Part shown: positions 56,898 through 64,000 of the stretch, piece by piece
How positions within the stretch are numbered: the stretch's first letter is position 1
How the letters are laid out: each line of letters begins with the position of its first letter
Source of the DNA: Candidatus Saccharimonadota bacterium
Lineage (GTDB): Bacteria > Patescibacteriota > Saccharimonadia > Saccharimonadales > Saccharimonadaceae
Direction: 5' to 3'
NCBI GenBank assembly: GCA_017404795.1
Contig: JAFRBR010000025.1
Location: 1 to 64,000 of the forward strand
Length of the DNA stretch: 64,000 nucleotides
Position numbers and translations under genes: made by a program
Notes under the pieces: generated by a model
What the model was told of the DNA's origin: nothing
Databases searched by the model: none
What the model saw: only the letters and a program-made list of their open reading frames with translations

Positions 56898-58256
56898 TTA
56901 ACCATAGATTTTCTCCTTGATGGTTTCGATTTGGTCGCGGAGAGCGAAGTTGAGCTTGAGATCGTTTTCAATCTTTCTGATGCCGTGCATGACGGTGGTA
57001 TGATCTTTGACGCCGACCTCGGCGGCGATTTTATTGGTACTAAGGCCAAGTTCTTTAGAGATGATAAACATAGCGACTTGGCGGGCGTTTTTAATGTTGG
57101 CGACACGAGAACGACTACAGAGTTCTTTGGGGGTGATTTCGTAATATTTGGCAACTTTGTCGATAACTTGCCGAGGGGAGACCGGGCGGAGTTTGGTGGA
57201 TTTATTGACTGATACAGAGCCGTTTTCGATCAACTCTAGTGGAGTAAGGCCACGAACCTCGGACATTAAGAGGATGGCAGAGAATTCGCCCTCGAGGTCG
57301 CGGATATTAGTGTTGACGTTTTCGGCGATATATTCAATGGCTTTTGGTTCAATTTCGGCGCCCATGAGCTCGGCTTTGGCACGAAGGATGGCGCATTTAT
57401 CTTCGAATTTGGGGAGTTGGAGATCGAAAGCTCCAGCCCAAGTAAGACGGGAGGCTAGACGCTCATCTACGGTCTTGATTTGAGAGGGGAGGCGGTCAGA
57501 AGTGACAATAATTTGCTTATTTAATTGGTAGAGATTGTTGAAAATATTAAAAAATTCTTCTTGGGATTTTTCCTTATTGACGATGAATTGGAAATCATCA
57601 ATAATGAGGCAGTCTAGTTCTTGGAATTTGCGGTTGAATTCTTTACCTTTGCCATTACGGACGGCATCAACAAAATCGGAGAAAAAATCGGAGATAGGGG
57701 TGTAGAGGATTTTAAGATGAGGGTTTTTAAGGGATAATTCATTACCGATGGCTTGGACTAGGTGAGTTTTGCCGAGGCCTGGTCCACCGTAAAGGAAGAA
57801 GGGGTTGTAACGGGTGCCGGGAGCATCAACAATACTTTTAGCGGCGGCAACTGCAACGTCGTTATTAGAACCGACGATAAAATTATCGAGAGTGTATTTT
57901 TGATTGAGGCCATCTTGACGAGGTTTATCAGATTTAAGAGTGGGGCGACGGATAGATTTAATACGCTCTACTAGGGGTGAATTAGTGACCTCACGAGAGC
58001 GGACTTTGGATTTGACGGGTGATTTGACTTCAAAACTGATATCAACTACGTTGACACGATTATTCTGGAGGGCAGTGGAGATGATATTGTAATAACGATT
58101 ACGGAGCTGTTTGACGTAGAAAGTGTTCTTGACACCAATTTTGATATGACCACCCTTAGTAGAGAGAAGAGTGGTGTCCTGAAACCAGGTAGAAAAATTA
58201 GCTGGGGATAGCTGTTGTTCGATTTCGGCGAGAGTATTTTGCCAGACATCATACAT
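56898..58256 (-). CDS. dnaA: chromosomal replication initiator DnaA
   Basis: 452 residues: domain I (MYDVWQNTLAEIEQQLSPANFSTWF), a variable basic linker, the AAA+ domain with Walker A YGGPGLGKTHL, Walker B CLIIDDFQF and an Arg finger region ASRLTWAGAFDLQLP, and the box-binding domain IV with signature VGVKDHTTVMHGIRKIE. AAGGAGG lies about 13 bases before the ATG and a TATGCTATAAT promoter precedes it. Confidence 0.96.
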   Translation of the reverse strand: MYDVWQNTLAEIEQQLSPANFSTWFQDTTLLSTKGGHIKIGVKNTFYVKQLRNRYYNIISTALQNNRVNVVDISFEVKSPVKSKVRSREVTNSPLVERIKSIRRPTLKSDKPRQDGLNQKYTLDNFIVGSNNDVAVAAAKSIVDAPGTRYNPFFLYGGPGLGKTHLVQAIGNELSLKNPHLKILYTPISDFFSDFVDAVRNGKGKEFNRKFQELDCLIIDDFQFIVNKEKSQEEFFNIFNNLYQLNKQIIVTSDRLPSQIKTVDERLASRLTWAGAFDLQLPKFEDKCAILRAKAELMGAEIEPKAIEYIAENVNTNIRDLEGEFSAILLMSEVRGLTPLELIENGSVSVNKSTKLRPVSPRQVIDKVAKYYEITPKELCSRSRVANIKNARQVAMFIISKELGLSTNKIAAEVGVKDHTTVMHGIRKIENDLKLNFALRDQIETIKEKIYG

Positions 58257-58261
58257 AGTGT

Positions 58262-58440
58262 AGTGATAACCTCCTTTTTAAGTATTATAGCATAGAAATG
58301 AGAGTTTTCCACAAGGTTTGCGAAAGAAAATTTTTGTGGTGTGATATGGTGAAATAGATATAGGGGCGGAATTTTCCACATAAAAATATAAACCCCAAAA
58401 AAAGATGTGGAAAACTTCTTGAAAAATGTGGAAAAATAAG
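58262..58440. other. replication origin region with four DnaA boxes
   Basis: Four TTTTCCACA sequences: 58305-58313 and 58372-58380 (plus), 58406-58414 and 58427-58435 (minus). They lie between divergent dnaA and rpmH in AT-rich DNA. They differ from the consensus TTATCCACA by one base, consistently, which suggests the local DnaA box form. Confidence 0.8.
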
Positions 58441-58490
58441 GTATACTATGTAAAGAATTTGAAAATAATAAAAGTTTAAGGAATAATAAT

Positions 58491-58628
58491 ATGCCAAAGC
58501 GAACATATCAGCCACACAAGAGACAACGAAAAGCTGAGCACGGATTTATGAAACGGAATAGTAGTAAGTCTGGACGGAAGGTTCTAAAGCTACGCCGATT
58601 AAAAGGTCGGGCTAGAATTGCAATCTAG
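58491..58628 (+). CDS. rpmH: 50S ribosomal protein L34
   Basis: 45 residues, [19 protein letters not shown] then [19 protein letters not shown]; the classic L34 sequence, with TYQPHKRQR and RRLKGR. It lies in the conserved dnaA-rpmH-rnpA-yidC-jag order. TAAGGAATAA precedes the ATG. Confidence 0.96.
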   Translation: MPKRTYQPHKRQRKAEHGFMKRNSSKSGRKVLKLRRLKGRARIAI

Positions 58629-58650
58629 AGCGTAGAACTTCGTTAGTATT

Positions 58651-59010
58651 ATGTTGAGTAAAAAATATCGGTTTCATTCACGTGGGGGAGTGAAGTATGT
58701 GTATCAAAAAGGGAAGACGATTCGTAAACCTAAGATGTCTTTGATTTTTTGTGATAATACGCGAGGATTTACACGGATAGCGGTGGTGGTATCAAAAAAA
58801 GTAGAAAAAACAGCGGTGGGACGAAATCGGATACGACGAAGAATTTATGAAGCAATAAGGGTGAATTTGGATTTAGTACCGAAAGAGCGAGACTATATTT
58901 TTATAGTATATAGTAAAGATGTATTAAAGATGGGATATAAAGATTTGGAGAAATTATTAGGGGAGCTGGTGGCTGAATCAAAAGTGTGTTATAATAAAAA
59001 GAATGGATAA
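58651..59010 (+). CDS. rnpA: ribonuclease P protein component
   Basis: 119 residues; the RNR signature is AVGRNRIRRRIYEAIR (about residues 56-71). Assists the RNase P RNA in cutting tRNA 5' leaders. The 3' end overlaps yidC by eight bases. Confidence 0.94.
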   Translation: MLSKKYRFHSRGGVKYVYQKGKTIRKPKMSLIFCDNTRGFTRIAVVVSKKVEKTAVGRNRIRRRIYEAIRVNLDLVPKERDYIFIVYSKDVLKMGYKDLEKLLGELVAESKVCYNKKNG

Positions 59011-60118
59011 AAAGAGTGTCAGGAAGTATATTTATTGGGGGTTGTTTATTGTTTTTATAATTGGTTCGATTTTAGCTGGAAATCCATTTAATTTTATAGA
59101 TATAATTATTGTTCGGCCGATTGTTAATATTCTATTTATTATATTTAATTTGGTGCATGATTTTGGACTCGCGATTATTATTTTGACGATTTTAGTAAAG
59201 CTATGTATGTGGCCGGTAATGAAGAAGCAACTGAATCAGTCAAAATTAATTCGTAAGTTGCAGCCGGAATTAGTTCAAATCAAGAAGAATTGTAAGGGTA
59301 ACAAACAATTAGAGTCTTTGCAGACGATGGACCTTTATAAACGGTATAATGTGAAGCCATTTGCATCAATGTTGACTTTATTAATACAATTGCCGATATT
59401 TATTGCGATTTTTTCGGCGATTCGGGTGGTGGCGACACCACTACCTACAGATAATTTAATGAATCGGGCGTATGATATTGTGGCGTATGAGGGGTCGGAG
59501 ATTAAAGAAATAGAGCAAAAACAAGAAGTATATCTAGCGAGTTTGGCGGATGAAACAGTGCCAGCTGAGGAGAAGTTGGCGTATGATTTTCACCCACAAT
59601 TGTTTGGAGTGATTAATTTAGATGTAAAGGCGAGTGATGTACTAATGGGGAGCTTCTCATGGTCGGCGCTGTTTATTTTGATTTGTACGGTGGCGGCTTC
59701 GGTGATTCAATACTGGGCGACTAAACAACAAATGCCATCTGGGAAATCAGAGAAGAAAAAGAAGTTCCGTGATTTGATTCAGGAAGCGAAAGATGGGAAG
59801 GAGATTGATGAAAGTGAAATTAGTACGATGGCGACTGGTTCAATGGCGGGGATGATGCCGATTATGATGTTTATTATTATGCTTAATCTTAATGGGGCGT
59901 TGGCGTTTTATTATTTCCTAAGTAATGTGATTACGGTGACTCAACAGAGGATAGTGCTTAGAAAAGTAGATGATGAAATTGATGATGTGACTGATAAAGC
60001 AGTACTAAAGGAACTAAGGGGGATCAAAGAGGCTGAAGTGGTGGAAAATAAAAAAACAGGAACAAAAGTCACTAGAATCTCCGCGAAAGATATTAAAAAG
60101 AAAAGGAGAAACACATGA
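59003..60118 (+). CDS. yidC: membrane protein insertase YidC/Oxa1
   Basis: 371 residues with five membrane helices: a first helix near residues 9-30, the conserved NLVHDFGLAIIILTILVKLCMWP, ASMLTLLIQLPIFIAIFSAIR, and a late LNLNGALAFYYFLSNVITVTQQ. The groove arginine seems to be the Lys/Arg-free IILTILVKL type. A charged cytoplasmic loop KSEKKKKFRDLIQEAKDG and tail are present. Inserts membrane proteins; followed by jag with a 4-base overlap. Confidence 0.93.
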   Translation: MDKKSVRKYIYWGLFIVFIIGSILAGNPFNFIDIIIVRPIVNILFIIFNLVHDFGLAIIILTILVKLCMWPVMKKQLNQSKLIRKLQPELVQIKKNCKGNKQLESLQTMDLYKRYNVKPFASMLTLLIQLPIFIAIFSAIRVVATPLPTDNLMNRAYDIVAYEGSEIKEIEQKQEVYLASLADETVPAEEKLAYDFHPQLFGVINLDVKASDVLMGSFSWSALFILICTVAASVIQYWATKQQMPSGKSEKKKKFRDLIQEAKDGKEIDESEISTMATGSMAGMMPIMMFIIMLNLNGALAFYYFLSNVITVTQQRIVLRKVDDEIDDVTDKAVLKELRGIKEAEVVENKKTGTKVTRISAKDIKKKRRNT

Positions 60119-60582
60119 ATAAAGATGAATCAATTAGGTTTGCCGCGAGATATTTAGAAGATTTACTGAGTTTTTTTGGGATTAATGTGGCGGTTTCATC
60201 AACGATTGATGATGAGGTGATACAACTATCGGTACCATCTACATCACTTAATTCGTTATTAATTGGACGGAATGCGGATAATTTAAGGGCTTTACAACAT
60301 ATAGTTTCAATGGCGTTGGTGTCTAAAGAGGCAGAAGTGACTAGGGTGAATGTAGATGTGGCGAATTATAAAAGGCAGAGGGCGGACAGAATTGCGACGA
60401 AGGCGGAGGGGTGGATCGCAAAAGTCCGGCAGACGGGTGAGCCGTTTGTGATGGATTTGAATGCGGCGGATAGGAGAGTGGTACACAAAGTAGCGGCTGA
60501 TTATTCGGACATTGAGACGCATTCGGAGGGGGAAGGACGAGAACGAAAACTATATATTACTAAAGTAGAAGAAACAGAATAA
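60115..60582 (+). CDS. jag: Jag/KhpB-like RNA-binding protein (KH-R3H)
   Basis: 155 residues: Jag-N-like start, type II KH domain with LLIGRNADNLRALQHIVSM, and R3H domain (DLNAADRRVVHKVAADYSDIETHSEGEG). It ends VEETE-stop, and the codons for these last residues form an arm of the palindrome at 60569-60688; the convergent LCP protein ends KETE. Confidence 0.9.
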   Translation: MNKDESIRFAARYLEDLLSFFGINVAVSSTIDDEVIQLSVPSTSLNSLLIGRNADNLRALQHIVSMALVSKEAEVTRVNVDVANYKRQRADRIATKAEGWIAKVRQTGEPFVMDLNAADRRVVHKVAADYSDIETHSEGEGRERKLYITKVEETE

Positions 60583-60688
60583 TACTATTTCGGGTCGCGT
60601 CGTTTTCCCCTGTCGCCACAGGGGAAAACGCGCTAATTCTCGCGATGCCGCGCTCCGAAATCCCCTCAATAGTATTATTCTGTTTCTT
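60569..60688. repeat. palindromic element (family B) made of two gene ends
   Basis: A perfect 21-bp outer stem (AAGAAACAGAATAATACTAT and its complement) carries the stop codons of jag and the LCP gene. The core half-sites TTTCGGGTCGCG and CTCGCGATGCCGCGCTCC match the tlyA copy. The inner tip is a 12-bp perfect hairpin GTTTTCCCCTGT-CGCC-ACAGGGGAAAAC, unrelated to the tlyA tip. Confidence 0.92.
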
Positions 60689-62387
60689 TATTTATTATTA
60701 TAACGAAATCGTATTCTTGGCTGATGCCGGCGGGGAGTTCGTCGAGGGATTTCATAGTGGTGTGGTATTTTTGCTCTAAGAGTTTTTGAGTGCCAGGAGC
60801 GGTGTTTGTGACAGCATAGAGGGTATATTCTTCGTCATGTTCGCCAGTGGGAGCATCGCCTGTGTAGATATTAGTGTAGCCGTCTTCTTCTAGGGTGGTT
60901 TGTTCGGTAGAAGCGAGACCTGGAGTTTCGGTGGCATTTAAGACTAGAATAGTGTAATCTTCGTAATTTCTGGGGTCATTACTAAACATTTTGGCGACAT
61001 AATTTTGAATATTAGCGTAATAACCGGCACCGCCGACAGGAAGAACATAGGAGATACCGTTAATGGTGCCAGTAGTCATGTAGTTTTCGGGTTCGATGAG
61101 AGAGACTTGGCGGATATTGTTGAAATCGTATTCGGAGAGGAGGTGAGCGAGGGTTTTAAGTTCATCTACTGAAAAATCAGTACGGAGATTATCGCCAAGG
61201 GTGGAGGCGAGGTTAAGTAAATCAGAGATAGAAAGGTCTTTTTCTAAGACTTTGTCTTTGATGCCGATGAGGATTTTTTGCTGAGAGGCACCACGTGAGA
61301 AATCACCACTGGTAGTGCCGTGACGAGCACGAGCTAGACCTAGGGCTTGACCGCCATTGATAGTGTAGGGAGTGTTGGCTTCAAAAATAGCACCGGTGTA
61401 TAATTCATCATTAATATCTTCATCTAAAGTGACAGTGATACCACCTAAAATATCAACAATAGAAACTAGAGAACCCCAGTTGAGATGGGCGTAATATTGG
61501 AAATCAATACCGAGAATGTCACCGACTTCAGCTACGAGAGCTTCGGCGCCGGCTTGCTCGTTGTCACCGTCCATATTATTACACCAATAAACTTCGTTGA
61601 TTTTGCCGGTGGCGGTGCAAGTAGTGGAGACTTTGAGATCGCGGGGGAGAGAAAGCATGGCGAGGTCGCCGGTTTCTTGGTTGAGACTAATTACCATAAT
61701 AGAATCGGTGAGCTGGGCGCCATCATGAACATATTCACCCTCGGTGCCCTCCATATCATAGCCACTTGTACCGAAGGCGAGAATATTGGTGCGGCCGTTT
61801 TCGTCGGTTTTTAATGGTTCGTAAGTTTCGTCTTGAAAGATAAGATCAAAAATATTACCTTGACCACCAGTGATTTTGGCGATGATGTCATTACCCCAAA
61901 TAATAAAGATAATACCACCGACTAGCAAAAGACTAAGAATAGTAATTACGATACCAGTGATGATTTTACGTTTTTTACTCATGGGTTTTTTGTCTTTCTT
62001 TTTGGATTTTTTTGATTTTTTGATGGGGTCTTTAGAGGCAACAAGCTGACCGGATTGTTCGTCAAAATTAAAAGCTTGAACGGGTTTAAGAAAATCTTCG
62101 GTAGTGGCAGTGGGTTGGGGGGTAGTTGGTGGAGTGGTAGATTTAGGGGTGGATTTGGTTGGTTTGGCTGATTTAGTGGTTGATTTGGTGGGTTTTAAAG
62201 TAGTTGATTTCGTGGTTTTAATTGCTTTAGTGGAAGGGGATTTGGCCTTGACGGCGGTTGATTTGGTGGTCCGGGTTTTAGTGGTTTTTGTAGTGGATTT
62301 AGGGGTGGATTTTTTGACGGTAGAAGAAGTAGTCGTCTTTTTGAGACGACGAGGAGCTAGGCCATCAATTGATTTATTTTTGTCCAT
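60675..62387 (-). CDS. LytR-CpsA-Psr (LCP) family glycopolymer transferase
   Basis: 570 residues: a long Lys/Thr/Ser-rich cytoplasmic start of low complexity, one membrane helix (about residues 142-165), the LCP catalytic domain with NILAFGTSGYD, SLPRDLKVST, GGITVTLDEDIN, ALGLARARHGTTSGDFSRGASQQKIL, and a C-terminal LytR_C domain (TILVLNATETPGLASTEQ). LCP enzymes attach teichoic-acid-like polymers or glycans to peptidoglycan. TATAAT is eight bases before the ATG. Confidence 0.9.
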   Translation of the reverse strand: MDKNKSIDGLAPRRLKKTTTSSTVKKSTPKSTTKTTKTRTTKSTAVKAKSPSTKAIKTTKSTTLKPTKSTTKSAKPTKSTPKSTTPPTTPQPTATTEDFLKPVQAFNFDEQSGQLVASKDPIKKSKKSKKKDKKPMSKKRKIITGIVITILSLLLVGGIIFIIWGNDIIAKITGGQGNIFDLIFQDETYEPLKTDENGRTNILAFGTSGYDMEGTEGEYVHDGAQLTDSIMVISLNQETGDLAMLSLPRDLKVSTTCTATGKINEVYWCNNMDGDNEQAGAEALVAEVGDILGIDFQYYAHLNWGSLVSIVDILGGITVTLDEDINDELYTGAIFEANTPYTINGGQALGLARARHGTTSGDFSRGASQQKILIGIKDKVLEKDLSISDLLNLASTLGDNLRTDFSVDELKTLAHLLSEYDFNNIRQVSLIEPENYMTTGTINGISYVLPVGGAGYYANIQNYVAKMFSNDPRNYEDYTILVLNATETPGLASTEQTTLEEDGYTNIYTGDAPTGEHDEEYTLYAVTNTAPGTQKLLEQKYHTTMKSLDELPAGISQEYDFVIIINKETE

Positions 62388-62406
62388 TGTTTATAATTAT
62401 ACCATA

Positions 62407-62736
62407 ATGGCAATTAAATTAACGAAAAAACAATTAGCATTATTGGAATTTTTGGAGGATTTTACGGAAGCGCAAGGCTATTCACCTTCTTATCGAGAAA
62501 TAATGGCAGGAATGGGGCTAACGTCGGTTTCGGCGGTGGCGGAGCATGTGGATAATTTAGTGTCTAAGGGAGTGCTACGAAAAGTACCGGGTGCGGCGCG
62601 GTCTTTAGAGATATTAGATTATAAACATGAGGAGACGGTGAAGTTGTTTAAGGAGCGAATGGCGACTTGTACAGAAGAAGAAAAGAAGGTATTGGAGCAG
62701 GCGGGGGAGATATTGGGGTTGGATTTGATGGAATAA
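62407..62736 (+). CDS. LexA-like DNA-binding protein without peptidase domain
   Basis: 109 residues. The first 65 (LTKKQLALLEFLEDFTEAQGYSPSYREIMAGMGLTSVSAVAEHVDNLVSKGVL) are a LexA_DNA_bind winged helix; the remainder is a short helical tail with no Ala-Gly cleavage site or Ser/Lys dyad. It therefore cannot self-cleave like LexA. The start at 62407 is inferred; the frame continues upstream antisense to the LCP gene, which is not believed. It lies eight bases before the CotH gene, so it may regulate it. Confidence 0.82.
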   Translation: MAIKLTKKQLALLEFLEDFTEAQGYSPSYREIMAGMGLTSVSAVAEHVDNLVSKGVLRKVPGAARSLEILDYKHEETVKLFKERMATCTEEEKKVLEQAGEILGLDLME

Positions 62737-62744
62737 ATAGTGCT

Positions 62745-64000
62745 ATGGCAAAGAAGAAACAGAAAGAGAAGAAGCGAAAGCTGGTTTTTGAAGTTTTGAT
62801 TTTTATAGGGTTGATGCTGGTAGCTACTGTGGTGGGGGTTGTGATGTGGCAGATGAGTGGCGAGAAGGAGTCGGAGCTAGTAAAATGGGGGTTACCGAAT
62901 CGGGGATTGCCGGTGATGGAAATAAATTTGAATGGGGTGAGTTTGGAAGAGATTGAGGCGGGATCAAAGGAAATGAAGTATCCCGGTAATGAGTTGTTTT
63001 TGTATGACGACGGTGCGAGAGTGGAATACCAAAATGTGGAGTTGAAGGGAAGAGGAAATACGACTTGGTTGCAGGAGAAAAAGCCGTTTCAGATTAAGTT
63101 TGACAGAAATGTGGATTTGCTAGGTCTTGGGAAGGCAAAAAAGTGGGTGCTTCTAGCTGGAGTTGTAGACCCAACTTATTTGAGAAACGAAGTGGCGTTT
63201 ACACTGGCTGAGATGATTGGCTCACAATATAACCATAGGGGTGAATTTGTTGAATTATATATCGATAATAGTTATAGGGGGCTGTATTATATGGTGCAAA
63301 AAATTGATATAGCTAAAGGCTCAGTTGATTTAAGAAGAAATGATGGGGTTTTGATGGAAATGGATATGCTACATAGAGGAGCGGATGAGAAATGTTATGA
63401 AACATATTTTGATGAATGTTTGGTATTAAAAGATATAATAATGATAGATGATGGAAGTGAGAATGTAATAGAGGGATTTTTGAGAGATTTTAACAAAATA
63501 GAGAAGGCGGTGGAAGAGGGTGATTATGAGACGATGGCGGAAGAAGCAGATATTGAATCGTTTGCGGTGTATTATTTAATAAATGAGTTTACTGTGAATC
63601 CAGATGCGTATTCGACGAGTTTTTATGTATATCGGAATAATGAAGGAAAAATATCAGCGGGGCCGGTATGGGATTTTGATTATGCGTTGGCAAATCGCGG
63701 GTGGGTGTGGCAAATAGATGAGAGAATGTTTGACCCGAATGAGGAAATGGTAAAGAAGAGAGAAGCTTTTGGAGATGATGATATCGAAGAAGATAAAAAT
63801 ATTTCGAGGTTAGTTTATTATATGATGGAAATGCCGGAGTTTAGAGATGAGGTGGAGCAGGTGTTTCAAGAACGGATGAAAGGGGAGAAAGATGAATTGA
63901 GGCGGATGATCGTATCAAAAGTTAATGAGATATACCGAGCGGCGAAGGCGGATGGTGAAAAGTGGGAACGGTATAATTTTGAGAAAGAAGTCCTAAAGAT
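62745..64000 (+). CDS. CotH-kinase-family membrane protein, cut by window edge
   Basis: 418 residues visible. A basic start, one membrane helix (about residues 15-35), then a CotH domain: LKGRGNTTWLQEKKPFQIKFD, KWVLLAGVVDPTYLRNEVA, YRGLYYMVQKIDIAKG, and the catalytic-loop-like GPVWDFDYALANRGW. CotH proteins are secreted or surface protein kinases (spore coat in Bacillus) and are also common as surface proteins in other bacteria. The ATG at 62745 lies eight bases after the stop of the HTH gene. Confidence 0.85.
   Translation, partial: MAKKKQKEKKRKLVFEVLIFIGLMLVATVVGVVMWQMSGEKESELVKWGLPNRGLPVMEINLNGVSLEEIEAGSKEMKYPGNELFLYDDGARVEYQNVELKGRGNTTWLQEKKPFQIKFDRNVDLLGLGKAKKWVLLAGVVDPTYLRNEVAFTLAEMIGSQYNHRGEFVELYIDNSYRGLYYMVQKIDIAKGSVDLRRNDGVLMEMDMLHRGADEKCYETYFDECLVLKDIIMIDDGSENVIEGFLRDFNKIEKAVEEGDYETMAEEADIESFAVYYLINEFTVNPDAYSTSFYVYRNNEGKISAGPVWDFDYALANRGWVWQIDERMFDPNEEMVKKREAFGDDDIEEDKNISRLVYYMMEMPEFRDEVEQVFQERMKGEKDELRRMIVSKVNEIYRAAKADGEKWERYNFEKEVLK

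Noticed and set aside
60569-60688. Plain rho-independent terminator between jag and the LCP gene
   Set aside because: It may end transcription, but its 120-bp length, the coding sequence in both arms and the core shared with the tlyA-like copy need another explanation.
62104-62736. Longer 210-codon version of the LexA-like gene
   Set aside because: The first 100 codons are antisense to the Lys/Thr-rich start of the LCP gene; the LexA domain begins at 62407.
1-64000. Integrated prophage or large mobile island
   Set aside because: No phage structural genes, integrase-flanked block or complete insertion sequence; only a transposase-like N-terminal remnant at 38.2 kb and short tRNA-end copies.

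Overview
The window looks like a chromosomal segment of a Candidatus Saccharibacteria (TM7) bacterium or a close Patescibacteria relative. The evidence is a compact gene set with a full type IV pilus locus, a single Xer recombinase, FemAB-like ligases, FtsK, many small membrane-anchored proteins and FISUMP-type surface proteins, and almost no biosynthesis. TGA works as a stop (for example at the end of tsaD), so the recoded code of Gracilibacteria is not used. The replication origin is inside the window: recF-dnaN-dnaA run leftward and rpmH-rnpA-yidC-jag run rightward from about 58.3 kb.

Layout. 0-5 kb: end of a FISUMP surface protein, a YjbR-like protein, oligoribonuclease, ArgRS, tRNA-Gly and a SurA-like membrane protein. 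5-9 kb: tRNA-Arg, ndk, an amino-acid ABC importer and a Xer recombinase. 9-19.5 kb: type IV pilus genes (pilin-like protein, pilD, two pilins, pilC, pilT, pilB, two small membrane proteins, pilN-like, pilM). 19.6-22 kb: TlyA-like methyltransferase, efp, rpsR, ssb, rpsF with a probable S6:S18 leader. 22-28 kb: a three-gene membrane and wall-hydrolase cluster, then ftsK. 28-35 kb: tRNA-His, a metallo-beta-lactamase, a HAD phosphatase, tsaD, a CtpE-like P-type ATPase and a decayed surface-protein gene. 35-43.5 kb: VapBC-like pair, two FemAB ligases, a transposase remnant, GH13, ValRS, HIT, PAP2. 43.5-51 kb: tRNAs, a RhuM-Fic protein, two Mur-ligase homologues, a MacB-like ABC pair. 51-54.5 kb: frameshifted FISUMP gene and a large membrane protein. 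54.5-64 kb: origin genes, LCP protein, a LexA-like HTH protein and a CotH-kinase gene cut by the window edge.

Two signals stand out. First, many single genes or operon heads have TATAAT, exactly six bases, then ATG, which implies leaderless transcripts starting at the start codon; genes inside operons use Shine-Dalgarno sites instead. Second, the window is full of 90-170 bp palindromic elements. They have short conserved core half-sites, but their outer arms and inner hairpin tips differ from copy to copy while staying self-complementary. At least six lie inside conserved genes with the frame open (tsaD twice, valS, the P-type ATPase, tlyA-like, orn), adding about 30-57 residues each; others sit between genes. 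At two convergent gene junctions the arms are the two gene ends themselves, so both proteins end in the same residues. They resemble Rickettsia palindromic elements in behaviour, but I do not recognise the sequences or the locus-specific arms, and regard them as the best candidate for an undescribed system here.
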